Source of the DNA: Citrus sinensis
Lineage: Eukaryota > Streptophyta > Magnoliopsida > Sapindales > Rutaceae
Direction of reading: 5' to 3'
DNA length: 64,000 nucleotides
Assembly: GCF_022201045.2 (NCBI RefSeq)
Contig: NC_068563.1
Coordinates: forward strand, 4,588,001-4,652,000
In this document: one piece after another, positions 46,526 through 57,500 of the stretch
How the letters are laid out: each line of letters begins with the position of its first letter
Position numbering within the stretch: position 1 is the first letter of the stretch
Made by a program: the position numbers and the translations under genes
Notes under the pieces: model-generated
What the model was told of the DNA's origin: nothing
The model's database searches: none
The model's input: only the letters and a program-made list of their open reading frames with translations

Positions 46526-47137
46526 TACTACTATTACTATTTTTTTTAATTATTTTTCTCCATTCATGTGAGTGAAGTTCAAGCCTCAACCGTCTTATTT
46601 TCAGCAAAAAAAATTTATCAATTCAATTAGTTGGCATCACCAACAAATTGTTACTCTTAATTTCTAATAGAAGCAAAAAATTTTCACCATTTTTCACAAA
46701 TTGTTACTCAACTTTTGGCAATATAGTCCAAACTTGCAACAATATTTGAGAATTATGTTTTCTATAAATGCAGAATTATAGTTGTTATGGAGCAAGGAAA
46801 GCCATCAATAAATAAATAAAACTAAAACAATAAAATTATCTACCAAAAAATCTTTTCTGATCTTTAGTTCATTCAGTGTTGATCTAATTTTTATAGTGGT
46901 TTTTGTATAAAATTTGTGATTAATAGTTGTTCGACGATGATATATATGAGATAAAATCTTATTTGTGCGTGTTACAAATACACACGTGACAATGATTATA
47001 AAAAAATCAGCACAATTCAAATCAGCAATGGGTGGATTATGGTGATTTATAATAAATGACTAATTAAGTGATATCAAATATGTATTGCCATACCCAAACT
47101 CTGAAAATTTGTCATCTCTCCATGCTAGCTATGGATG
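45982..47137. other. Intergenic AT-rich DNA with a long (TTA)n microsatellite
   Basis: A (TTA)n run of about 18 units lies at 46470-46525. No gene or paired element ends were recognised. Confidence 0.5.
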
Positions 47138-48131
47138 GATGGTATTAGAGATGGCCAATGGGATGAGGCGGCATCAAAGGAAGGTCCATGTGTGTTCGTG
47201 CTCGTGCCGTGCTGTACTCAGTATGTGTTTCATCCGTGTCGTGTTGTGCTTAAATTTTTTTTTTGTTTATGCCTAGCCTAGCATACGTACCATGCCCACT
47301 CGTGCCGTGCCGTCTCTAAGAAAAAAAAAAGCCCCATAAATTTTTTTCTTTTATTTTTTTATTTTTTAAGAGTAGATGCCAAGTTGTTAGTGTATTTTTT
47401 TTTTCAAGTTTTTGTACTTTTTTGAGTCCATGTGCTTTTATTCAAATTTGATAAAATCAAAAATTCAAAACTGAAGTCTATATTCAATAATAATAAACTA
47501 ATAATAATAAGAGAATGTAATATTAATTATTAAGTTTGAACATTTTGTATTAGAATTCTTTTTTAATACTTAACAACAACAACAACAATAATACTTTTTT
47601 CTTTTCTTAAGGGTTAACTTAATTGTTAACTCGGACTTACATAGGTCATAAACTATAGTTCATAATAATATTAATACGTATTTATAAATCATAATATTTA
47701 TAATATTATTTATTAAAATCATGACACCAATTATTTATTAATAAATTATAAACATAAATCAATTATAGTATTTTTTTAACTAAGAATTTAATGAATTTAG
47801 AAAAATTGCAGTAATAAAATATATTAAAAGATTCGATTTCAAGTTATTTGAAAAATCATAAAATTTTAAGTTTACTTTCATTAAAAAATGAAATGTGCTT
47901 ATATTGCAGGCCTTTTCTTGTGCAGTGCTTTAACCCATCTCTAATCTTCCCATGCTTTTAAGGCCCACGTGCCTAAAATTCTAAGCCTAGCCAAGCCCAC
48001 ATATGTGCCGTGCCTTGCCGTGTCACGTGCCATGCCGAAACGTACTCGTGCCATGCCGTGCTATACGAACATATGTTGTGCTTGTGCCGTGGCACGTGTC
48101 ATTGGGCCCGTTGGCCATCTCTAGATGGTAT
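47138..48131. mobile_element. hAT-like non-autonomous element
   Basis: 978-bp element (47146-48123). The ends TAGAGATGGCCAATGGG and, inverted, TAGAGATGGCCAACGGG differ at one base in 17. It is flanked by the perfect 8-bp duplication GATGGTAT at 47138-47145 and 48124-48131. Subterminal regions on both sides are dense in GTGCCGTGCC-type motifs, as in hAT ends. No transposase is present, and the small frames inside are incidental. Confidence 0.88.
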
Positions 48132-48510
48132 TGGGTTGCTTGTATTGATTCCCATTACCAATACGTATTTGAGCAATTGATAGTATTTCTTAAAAACTTT
48201 GGTTTGTTGTTATTCTGATACTCATTTGAAAGAAAACTCTTCAGAAATTGAAGAAATTAATTAAAACAGAAAAAAGTAAAAAAGAAAAAAGAAAAATAGA
48301 GATTAGTAATGCTATGATCACTTGGTTACCAAGATGCAAAGAACAAGTCAATTAAATAAAAATCACAATTTATTTATTAGGGTATATTAGGAACCAATAG
48401 CAAGATTAGGCATCACAACTGCATTACTCAGATTATCAATCATTACAATTTTACAAATTACATATACTCTTCAGGATCTTTACTCTTAGGCAGCAGGAAC
48501 AAATATTAGA
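48132..48510. other. Spacer between hAT and copia elements
   Basis: AT-rich, non-coding, nothing recognised. Confidence 0.35.
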
Positions 48511-48871
48511 TGATATGTTGGGATATAATGGCATACTGGGGAATAAAAGATAATTTGATACAGATTAAATAGCTAAAGAAAAATATTATTTTTTTTTCAC
48601 ACTTTTTCTTTATATGATCCTATACAATTTATACAAAGATAAGGATGTATTTTAAGACTATGTTATGGCTTGACATAGGAGAGTTTTCCTATTATATCCA
48701 CAAAGATTGTGATTTGAGAAAGTTTAGGCTAGAACTAATACTAGTCGTTGTTGTCAAGTCTTGAACTTGGTAAGCCTTTAGCTGGAAAATTTATTCCTTC
48801 CTTTTGTAGAGTTCATGATTGCCTTGCTACCATTGTCTTGATTGTGGTTGATTTGAAATTGATTCTTATCA
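48511..48871 (-). repeat. 3' LTR of the truncated copia element
   Basis: Starts TGATAAGAATC next to the polypurine tract and ends CAACATATCA. TATAAATTGTATAGG lies near its middle. The pol frame runs through the tract and stops inside the LTR at 48778. Without the 5' LTR the target duplication cannot be checked; the 5 bases beyond are TTAGA. Confidence 0.7.
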
Positions 48872-51489
48872 GCCCCCTTCAAAGTAGGAATTGCCATGGG
48901 GTGTATTCCAAGTTTGTGCCGAAATTTTGAGAACAATGCTTTGGACAATGGTTTAGTGAATAAATCTGCCGTTTGCTGTAATGATGGAATATATCTTGTG
49001 TTAAGTAATCCACTTGTTACTTTTTCACGAACAATGTGATAATCAAGCTCAATGTGCTTGGTCCGTGTATGGAAAATAAGATTTTTTGACATATGGAGGG
49101 AGCTGATATTGTCACATATAAGAACTGGAGGCTTTATCAGGTTTATGCTAATCTCTTTGAATATGTACGTAAGCCAAGTGAGTTCGACTACCGTAGATGC
49201 CATGCAACGACATTCAGCTTCTACACTGGAACGAGCAACAGTGGTTTGCTTTTTTGAACTCCATGAGATACAATTTGATCCAAGGTAAATGCAGAAGCCA
49301 CTAGTACTTCGTCGAGTTAAAGGGCAACTCGCCCGATCTGAATATGAGAACCCATAAAGTGTCAAGGAACTTTGTTTCAAATAGCGAAGTCCAAAGTTAA
49401 GTGTCCCTTTGAGGTACCGCAATATCCGTTTGACAGCTTGAAGATTAGCCTTCGTTGGTTGTTGGAATTTTTGACACACTTTGTTGACTGCATGTTTGAT
49501 ATCTGGTCTGGTAAAAGTGAGGTATTGAAAGCTTCCCACTATTTGTCGATACTCAGTCGCATTGACAGGTTGTGGATCATTAAATCTTGGTACCTCTTTC
49601 ACAGCCATTGGTGTGGCAACAACTGTACTATCTTGCATCTTTGTTTTGTCAAGTAAATCCTTTGCGTATTTGGCATGCGAAAGAAAGATACCTTGTTTAA
49701 ATTTCTTGATTTCAATACCTAAGAAATAGTTTAATGAGCCAAGATCTTTTAAGGCAAATTGAGAACTAAGAGTATGAATGAAGTGTTGAATTTTTTTGCT
49801 ATTATTGCCCGTTATTATCACATCATCAACATAAAGCAATAATAAAACAATATTAGATTCAAAATGCAGTATAAAAAGGGAAGTATCAGCCTTGCTATTT
49901 TGGAAGCCAAGATTAAGAAGTGCACGACGCAAGCAATCAAACCATGCTCGCGGGGCTTGTTTAAGCCCGTAGAGTGATTTGTTCAATTTGCACACATGTG
50001 ATGGTAGTTTAGGATTGATAAAACCTGGTGGCTGCTCCATGTACATTGTTTCATTTAAATGGCCATGAAGAAATTCATTTCTCACGTCAAGTTGTTTTAT
50101 TAACCAGTTGAGATTCACGGCAAGGGCTAAGACAAGTCTAATTGTTGTGTGCTTAATGACTGGACTAAAGGTTTCTTCATAGTCAATTCCAGGAACTTGT
50201 GCAAACCCTTTTGCTATCAGCCATACTTTGAATCTTTCAATGGCTCCCATATCTGTGTACTTAATTCGATACACGCTCTTGGACCCAATAATATTTGCAT
50301 TTTTTGGCCTAGGAACAAGAGTCCATGTGTTATTTTGATTTAAGGCTTGAAGTTCTTCATTCATTGCAATAACCCATTGAGGATATTTGAGTGCACTTTT
50401 CAATGTTTTTGGCTCAGTAGTAATAGATGTTTGCAATGCTAAACTGGGGTTATTTTTTAACTTATGACGGGTGACCATTGGGTGTGTATTTTTAATTGTT
50501 TCGGTTGAGGTCACATGCTGATTGTTTGTGGTGGCTTTTGTTTGGGGTAATGAATTCACAGGTTGAATTGGTAATTCAATGGAAAGTCGATTAGATATAT
50601 CAGGGAAGTCATGGTTGGTAATTTCAATCAAATTTTGGGGTTGAGTTGGCTTGGCTACTAGATGTATTACAATTTCTTTGCTAGTGTTGGAGACATTTTC
50701 TCCAGTATCCTCAGAGCTGTTATTGCCTTTAGAGTTGTCTTTTTCAGTTCCAGATGGTAAGTTTGGCATCATCACAACTTCTGAAATGTCCATGTTTTCA
50801 ACAATTGTAGGCCTTTCACATGACTCTAAGCAACATTGTGGAAGTAAAGATGAAGAATTTGATGGCATCAAATTGTCTTGCATCAAATTGTTTTCTTCAC
50901 TGCTAGGATATTCTTCATTGTTAAGTTTTTCCTGCAAATTCATTAAAGGGGATAATTCAGCAAAAGGAAATACTCTTTCATCAAATTTCACATGTCTAGA
51001 TATATAGACACGTTTGGTGTTCGGATCCAAACAACGATAGCGCTTGTGTATAGGGCTGTATCCAAGGAAAATGCATGGAAGAGATTTTTTGTCAAATTTA
51101 TTTTTATTGTAATCCCTTAAGTAAGGGAAACACTTGCATCCAAAAATTCTTAATTGCTTGTAATCAGGAGCCTTTTTGAAAAGCTTTTCATAAGGAGATT
51201 TCATAGAAACAGTAGAGAGAGGCATGAGATTAATTAGATATGTGGCTATCATAAATGCTTCAACCCAAAGAGTCAAAGTTATTTGAGCTTGAAACATTAA
51301 TGTCAATGCTGTCTCTGAAATATGCCGATGTTTTCTCTCTGCCACTCCATTTTGCTGTGGTGTGTAAGGGCATGAAATTTGTCTTGTAATACTGCAAATC
51401 TGCAGATGATCAATAAATATTTGTGAACTAAATTCACCACCCCCATCACATTGGAAAATTTTAATTTTCCTTTCCAATTGATTCTCCAC
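48778..51489 (-). CDS. Partial copia pol: integrase C-half, reverse transcriptase, RNase H
   Basis: A continuous 903-codon frame, remarkable for a truncated copy. In order: integrase catalytic remainder with Asp in FQCDGGGEF and Glu in QQNGVAERKHRHI (residues about 15-55), the linker FGCKCFPYLRDYNKNKFDKK, reverse transcriptase from about residue 380 (WTLVPRPKNANIIGSKSVYR, ETFSPVIKHTTIRLVLALAV, the YVDD core in LLLYVDDVIITGN), and RNase H near 740-830 (STSGFCIYLGSNCISWSSKK, SSVEAECRCMAS). KQLDVRNEFLHGHL carries Glu at a position that is usually Ala. The first part of integrase and everything before it is missing, so the frame is a fragment of a polyprotein with no natural start. It is a transposon remnant, not a host gene. 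Confidence 0.9.
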   Translation of the reverse strand: MENQLERKIKIFQCDGGGEFSSQIFIDHLQICSITRQISCPYTPQQNGVAERKHRHISETALTLMFQAQITLTLWVEAFMIATYLINLMPLSTVSMKSPYEKLFKKAPDYKQLRIFGCKCFPYLRDYNKNKFDKKSLPCIFLGYSPIHKRYRCLDPNTKRVYISRHVKFDERVFPFAELSPLMNLQEKLNNEEYPSSEENNLMQDNLMPSNSSSLLPQCCLESCERPTIVENMDISEVVMMPNLPSGTEKDNSKGNNSSEDTGENVSNTSKEIVIHLVAKPTQPQNLIEITNHDFPDISNRLSIELPIQPVNSLPQTKATTNNQHVTSTETIKNTHPMVTRHKLKNNPSLALQTSITTEPKTLKSALKYPQWVIAMNEELQALNQNNTWTLVPRPKNANIIGSKSVYRIKYTDMGAIERFKVWLIAKGFAQVPGIDYEETFSPVIKHTTIRLVLALAVNLNWLIKQLDVRNEFLHGHLNETMYMEQPPGFINPKLPSHVCKLNKSLYGLKQAPRAWFDCLRRALLNLGFQNSKADTSLFILHFESNIVLLLLYVDDVIITGNNSKKIQHFIHTLSSQFALKDLGSLNYFLGIEIKKFKQGIFLSHAKYAKDLLDKTKMQDSTVVATPMAVKEVPRFNDPQPVNATEYRQIVGSFQYLTFTRPDIKHAVNKVCQKFQQPTKANLQAVKRILRYLKGTLNFGLRYLKQSSLTLYGFSYSDRASCPLTRRSTSGFCIYLGSNCISWSSKKQTTVARSSVEAECRCMASTVVELTWLTYIFKEISINLIKPPVLICDNISSLHMSKNLIFHTRTKHIELDYHIVREKVTSGLLNTRYIPSLQQTADLFTKPLSKALFSKFRHKLGIHPMAIPTLKGADKNQFQINHNQDNGSKAIMNSTKGRNKFSS

Positions 51490-51530
51490 TTGACGCGGAA
51501 ACCTTAAAAAACAATCAAAGAAGTCAAATA

Positions 51531-51954
51531 ATAATCAATTAACATTATAAAACCTCATGGTATTACAGTTCAATCATTCTTCCTTATATATATTCAATAT
51601 TTTCTATAAATTTACTCTTTGGACATCTCCATTTAACTAGTATTAGTGTGTGGCATTGTGCCCCCCTACTTTTAGAATTAACATATAATGACTTTTTACC
51701 AATATTCATTTTGAAGTCTCTTGGGAATTTAAAAATATAGATTTACTCATTTGCAATATAGTTAAGAGTTCTATCAGACTAATTCAGAAATTCACATAAA
51801 TATTTAGAAAAATATTTATCCCAACTCACATTTGTGGATTTGAGTCCTCGTGAGACTTTTATGAGATCAATAACCAAGCCACCACCAGGCTAAGGCTTTA
51901 GTGGCTTAATCAGTTAGATTTACTATCACTAAAGATTTGCATTTGCTACTCTAT
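51531..51954. other. Junction between the copia fragment and the B3 gene
   Basis: Non-coding sequence; the part next to 51955 should be the 3' UTR of the minus-strand B3 gene. Confidence 0.35.
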
Positions 51955-52838
51955 TTATCCAGAATATACTGAAAGTTTCAAAAGAAAGCCATTCCTTGGT
52001 ACAATCTCGAATATACAAATATCTCCTTTCTGCAAACTATTGTTCCTAGTAAGTTTTGCCCATAATAGAGCAAAACCCCCATTACGTCTCCAATTGTTTA
52101 ACAGAGTATGCTCTCTTTTCTTATCATCTTCAATTTTGATGGATTTGACATCTCTACTAAAAAATTCATTAGCGAATTTTCCCGGAACATACTGCACAAA
52201 TGAAATAAAATGAAAAACAAAATTGCAACTAATTAAGAAAATGAATGCATATCAAAAGTAATTAATATTTGTTATCACATTTAATTGGAAAAAAAAACAA
52301 CAAACTCACCGCAGCATTATGAGTAATGTCACTTGATTGCAAGATAACCATGAATGAAGGAATTTTTGGCCTCAATGATCCGGCAATTTTTACTGCTCTC
52401 CTGCTTTCTTCTTTAGTAACAGTTCTTTCTTTTCTTGCAATACACATTCCCATTTCTTCAAGTGAAGCCCACAAGTCAAATTCATCATAATCATCTGATT
52501 CATTTTTCTCCACCATCAGCTCTTCATTTTTTGATTCATCACTCTCATATGGTAATTAATCTCGCAAGCGGTCAAATCAAATATGAGAACATGAAAAGTT
52601 GTGTTATTCACATACTTGAAGATCACAAAGTATCTGGCAGAGATTGAATAAGATATGATGAAGTCATACAAACCATGATGAAACCAAATATTACTTGTCC
52701 TGTTTTTTCTCAAATGAACTTTCGAAATACAAACATTAGGATCTATGGGTGTAGCACCGTTAGAAAGTTCATGTCCGAACTTTTTCACAAAGTTTTTTGG
52801 AATGCTCTACATTTATACAATTAACATTACATCAGCAA

Positions 52839-52965
52839 TACAAAAACAATTTGAAGCCAAAGTCTAGTGGCAGTGGTAAGGAGCAGCCTTCCAGGAATGA
52901 GGTCTTAATTCGAACTTTAACGGGTGTGTGAGTTAATAATTTAAAAAAAAAATTACAGAAACAAT
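52839..52965 (+). mobile_element. SINE in intron 1 of the B3 gene
   Basis: Body 52851-52953. The head has AGTCTAGTGGCAGTGGTAAG (A-box-like) and TTAATTCGAACTTT (B-box-like), and the tail ends in a run of A. Flanking repeats TACAAAAACAAT and TACAGAAACAAT (52839-52850 and 52954-52965) differ at one base. The size of about 100 bp suggests a short or truncated tRNA-derived SINE. Confidence 0.65.
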
Positions 52966-53165
52966 CATTCAGCATTATCATATGAGTCAGCAACCAAGAT
53001 GCCATTTAGATTGAATTCAAACTTCGGCATGCAAAGTAAATTTTAAAAGTCTAGCTAAAACAATCAAATCAGCAGTATCATACAAGTCAGCAACCAAGAT
53101 GCAGTTTAGTTTGAATTCAAACTTGGGCATGCAAAGTAATTTTAAAAGTCTAGATATAACAATCA
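52960..53165. repeat. Tandem duplication of about 98 bp in the B3 gene intron
   Basis: Two units beginning AACAATCA share GTCAGCAACCAAGATGC, TTTGAATTCAAACTT, GGGCATGCAAAGTAA (GG replaced by CG in the first) and TTTTAAAAGTCTAG. A third unit begins at about 53158 but stops after a few bases. Confidence 0.85.
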
Positions 53166-53506
53166 ATCACATAACAGTCATCAATAGTACCATGTAGTAA
53201 TCTTTTAATGATTTAAAAGAACATGCATGCAAGCCTTGCAAATACAAAAGAGAGAAGAGACCAATAGCTAAAGGGAATCCTTTTGCTATCATTACCATTG
53301 GTTCTAAAGTGGTAACAACTTATGAATCCACAAAGAATCAAACAAATTAACAAGTGGAAACTTCTAAAATTAACCAAAAAACATATGCAGAGAAATGAAA
53401 AGAAGTTGTAAGAATTTACATTGTCTTCGAGGGAAGAGTGAAGAATAACCTGGAAGAAATGGGAGGGACTTGACATATTGGGTTTCATTCTCTTGCCAAA
53501 AGCCAT

Positions 53507-54154
53507 TGATTTGTTCTGTCACAGGATATTTGGTCAATGTTAATGGCTTAGCTTTATACTTCAAGAGCTTGCTTTCAATGAAATGTAATGTACGTTTGGT
53601 TTGGTCTACCCTTCAAATTTTAATTGTCATTGGGATCACCCACTGAGCTCCCCTCCTGGCCTAATCAAAATTTATTTTTAATATTTAAGTATGTATAAAC
53701 AACTGTTATTACAGTATTTTGGAATTGATTCTCGTTATTATCTTGTTACTTTTGTCAATTTTCCCTCATTAAAAAAAAGGGCTGTGTCCCAAGAAACTTT
53801 CGCCTTCCAAGGAAAGATAATGAATGTTCATTGATAGTTACAGTTCCAAGCAAAAATTTACCTGTAAATGAGTATTTAAACAAAAAAGGAGACGCATGCA
53901 GTGCCTTATCTATTATTGGCCACTCAAATCACCCAATAAGCCTAATCTGCTCGAAACTTAATTCAATGCTACTGGTTTAAAGAAAATTTAATCTCTAAAC
54001 AAACATCTTTGTTTAGATTAATGCTGACTTTGTTTCTATTAGTTCCTTACACAGTCTGTTTTCAAGTTATAGAGATCCTTCTTTGTTGTTGGATTATTAA
54101 GAAAGAATAATAGAAAATCCACAAAGGAATACAAAGGCTTACAAATTAGGGTGG
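53507..54154. other. B3 gene 5' side and spacer
   Basis: Should include the B3 gene's leader and promoter on minus. No clear TATA box or other gene. It ends at the CAAAC duplication of the second gypsy element. Confidence 0.35.
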
Positions 54155-54159
54155 CAAAC

Positions 54160-54537
54160 TGATGCAGCAGAAGTTTAATGTTCAAAATATTCCGTTGATT
54201 CTAGAGAATGTCGGAATAAAAGAACAATTAAATTCACGTTGATTCAAAAGAATGCAGTGAATTTAGGGGTTAAGACTCGTTGATTCCGCATAATACCGAT
54301 AATTAATTGAACTCAAACACTCACAAAGAAATTTGAAAATTGAAAATATTATTGAAATCGAATATGCCTTCAAAGGCTACAAGAAGAAGCTATTATAGTA
54401 GCAATAACTATCCTAAATCACAAAGGGAAAACACAATTCTAAATTGAAAAGTAAACAAAATTCTAAATTGGAAAGGAAATTAAAAGTCTTTAATTAATTA
54501 GGAAACATATCCTAGTATAAATTCTTATTCTGCATCA
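54160..54537 (-). repeat. 3' LTR of the second gypsy element
   Basis: 378 bp, TGATGCAGAATAAG...CTGCTGCATCA on minus; pairs with 61155-61533. The pol stop codon (54525) lies a few bases inside it. Confidence 0.93.
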
Positions 54538-57500
54538 TTCCCCCCACGATAGAGAGAGTTTGTCCTCGAATTCAGATTATCAGCAACAACATCTTCATCA
54601 CGATCACTTTTGTAAGGTATAAGATGCTTGACATTGAACACATCTATTGTGCGGATATCACTAGGAAGCTTCAGTTTGTATGCATTAGGATTTATCTTCT
54701 CGATAATCTCTAAAGGTCCAATTTTCCTAGCAGAAAGCTTGTTGTACTCGCCAACTGAGAACCTATCTTTGGTTAAGACAGCCCAAACAAGATCTCCCAC
54801 TTGAAATTATAAAGCTCGACGCTTTTTGTCTGCCACAATTTTATAACCTTCGGTAGTCTACTTTAAAGACTCTTGTGTTAGCCTAAAGGGCTATACATAA
54901 CGTAATTTTGATGATAACAAACATGTGTCTTAAGTGATTTAATAAATATTGTATTTCACATTTTTACTAGTTTTTGAAGGATAATATTTATGCAAGTGAA
55001 TCAAGTGAAATCAATTTTAAGACACTCAACGGACAACAGAGAAATCAAGAATAAAGTTTAGAGCTCAATGGACAAATTATTGCAACAAATCTTGTAAAGC
55101 TGGTATGATTTAATTTATGCATGATTTAGCATTTGAGAAGCTTAATAGTTTATTTAAATAATCACTTTTCATAAACTAAAAGGTTTTATATTTATAAGAT
55201 AAAGTATTTTGTGGATTTGAGTAATTTGGACTAAAATGAAAGGTTTTAAAATCTTTAAATTTAATAAGTATTATTTTGAATTCTGGAGTTGGACTTATTT
55301 GCAAAATTTGAAACGTTTTAGGTCATATTATAATTTATGAAAGTTTGAGGACTCGAATATAATCCAAACATTTGGAATCCAAAATTGAACAGAGAGTGAG
55401 CGGCTAACCACCTGAGGGCTAGCAGCTAGCCGCCTGAGGAAAATCTCATATTTTCAAATTTTGGACTAAAGTGAAAGATTTTGAGAGCTTCGAAAAATAT
55501 GGATATTGTGCTAAATTTTGAAAGAGGACCTTTTTGAAAAATACCATTATATTTGGGGCCATATCATAATTTCAGAAATTTTTGGGAATGTCAAGTATTA
55601 TTTAGAAATTCTAAAATTGGACCTCTTTGCAAAGTTTAATGACTTTTTGGGCCATAGTATAATTACATAATGTTTTGGGCGAAAATATAATTTGTGAACA
55701 ATATTACTGTAGCAATTCAAATTTAACAGTAACATCATTGTTCTAGGCGGCTAACCGGATAAATCAAGCAGCTAACTACTTGGTTGTGGGAATTTGCCTA
55801 GAACGGCTAATTTTTGGGTTTTAACAATAAAATCTCAACTCCAACTTCATTTTAGAGACTAATGCAAGAATAAAAAACATCATATAACATATATTGAGAT
55901 TCAATTTCACAAATCATCATTTATTGAATCATTATTGTGCTATTATTTGTATATCCACTCTTGAAGAGAGTTTTTATTGTAATTTTCATTTATTATCAAA
56001 TTATGAGTGTACAAGTGTGAGAAACACTTGAGGTGAAGAGATTGAAGAGATAATATCTTGATTGTAAAGGTTCATTGACACCTTTGAAGTCAATTGTAAG
56101 AACTTGAAGTCTTGGGAGGCTTGGATAGTGAAATCCTCGAGCTTGGTTGGCTTGGAGGCGTGGACGTAGGCAGAGATTGCCGAACTACGTAAAAATCATT
56201 GTGTTTGTTTTCTCTTCCTTTACTCTTTTATTATTGTGCTATATTGAATTTATTGTTTTTGTATTTGATTAAGGCAATAAATTAAATTGTTGTGCGAATT
56301 GTTTAGCATAAAATTTAAAATCCCAATTCACCCCCCTCTTGGGTTGCATAACTTGCATTTCATCTTGCGTAATTTCATGAATCTTCTTAAGCTAGTCAAT
56401 AAAGTCTTCTGCCTTATTGCTTTGGCGAACTAAATTTGGAACTGGAAGCAAGTCAATGAGAGCGTAGATTATATCCGTAATTCACCTGAAAAGGGCTTAA
56501 ACCAGTACTACGCTTAACTGCACGGTTATAAGGAAACTCGACTTGATATAACTTCTGATCCCACGTCTTCAGGTTATCGCCAACTAGACTACGTAGATGG
56601 TTTCCTAAAGAGCGGTTGACAACTTCAGTTTGACCATCTGTTTGAGGGTGATAAGCACTATTGAAATTCAGACAAGTGTTAGTCAACTTCCATGATGTCT
56701 TCCAAAAATGGCTAAGAAATTGTGTATCCTGGTCAGAAACTATAGAACTCGGTAAGCCATGCAATCTATAGACTTCTATGAAGAATAGACGAGCAACAGT
56801 CAAAGTGTCTGTAGTCCTCTTGCAAGCAATAAAGTGAGCCATTTTTGAGAATCGATCAACAACAACAAATATTGAATCCATACCCCTCTGAGTGTAGGGT
56901 AATCACAAAACAAAATCCATGCTAATGTCAGTCCAAGGTTGTGTTGGAATCGGCAGCGGCAGATATAACCCAGCATTAGTTGTTGTGCCCTTGGAAACCT
57001 GACAAATGCGGTAAGTCTCGACAAAGTGTAGACATCACGCCTCATAGTAGGCCAAAAATAAGTGTTGGCTATTAGAGCTAGAGTGTTGTCACTACCCATG
57101 TTCCCTTCGTTATGTAACTCTACAATGATTTTCAATCTCAAACTTGAGTCAGGAACACATAACTGATTACTCTTGAAAAGAAATCCGTCATGTAAATGAT
57201 AATCTGAGCAAAACCCTGCAGCAACGTCTTCTAATATAGGAGCAAAGAAAGGATCAAAAGCATATAACTCTCAAAATGTGTCAAATCCGAGAACTTGATT
57301 ATGCATTTGTGTTAGCAAATAAGTTCGTCGACTAAGTACATTTGCTACCCGGTTGGATTCGCCAGAGGTATGCTTCCCCACAAAAATAAACTGTTGAAGG
57401 AATGTTGTCCACGTGGCATGTCTGTGAGAGAGCTTGTCTTTACTATTGAGATACTTTAACGCAGCATGGTCAGTGTATAAAACAAAGTCTCTATGAATTA

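Larger units (their letters stand above)
48511..51530 (-). mobile_element. 5'-truncated Ty1/copia retrotransposon
   Basis: Only the 3' part of a minus-strand copia element is present. It comprises the second half of integrase, reverse transcriptase and RNase H, then a polypurine tract (TTTGAAGGGGGC at 48872-48883) and a 361-bp 3' LTR (48511-48871) ending TGATA...TATCA. Integrase-like sequence fades out at about 51530 (FFDCFLRFPRQVENQ). There is no gag, protease, primer site or 5' LTR, so the break is internal and the copy cannot move alone. Confidence 0.9.
51955..53506 (-). pseudogene. B3-domain (REM-type) DNA-binding gene with a frameshift
   Basis: Three exons on minus: 53506-53420 (MAFGKRMKPNMSSPSHFFQV...), 52806-52310 and 52191-51955, all with GT-AG introns in phase 0. 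Two B3 domains are visible. The first crosses exon 1-2 (SPSHFFQVILHSS, IPKNFVKKFGHEL, KNRTSNIWFHHGLYDFI, YFVIFKYVNNTTFHVLIFD); the second starts IPSFMVILQSSDITHNAA and continues in exon 3 (YVPGKFANEFFSRDVKSIKI to FEIVPRNGF). This is the layout of plant REM transcription factors. Exon 2 is 497 bp, not a multiple of three: around 52535-52545 the frame shifts by one base, ending the upstream frame at 52516. If real, only the first B3 domain is made, so I call it a pseudogene. A sequencing error or a mutated allele would look the same. Intron 1 carries a SINE and a tandem repeat. Confidence 0.75.
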
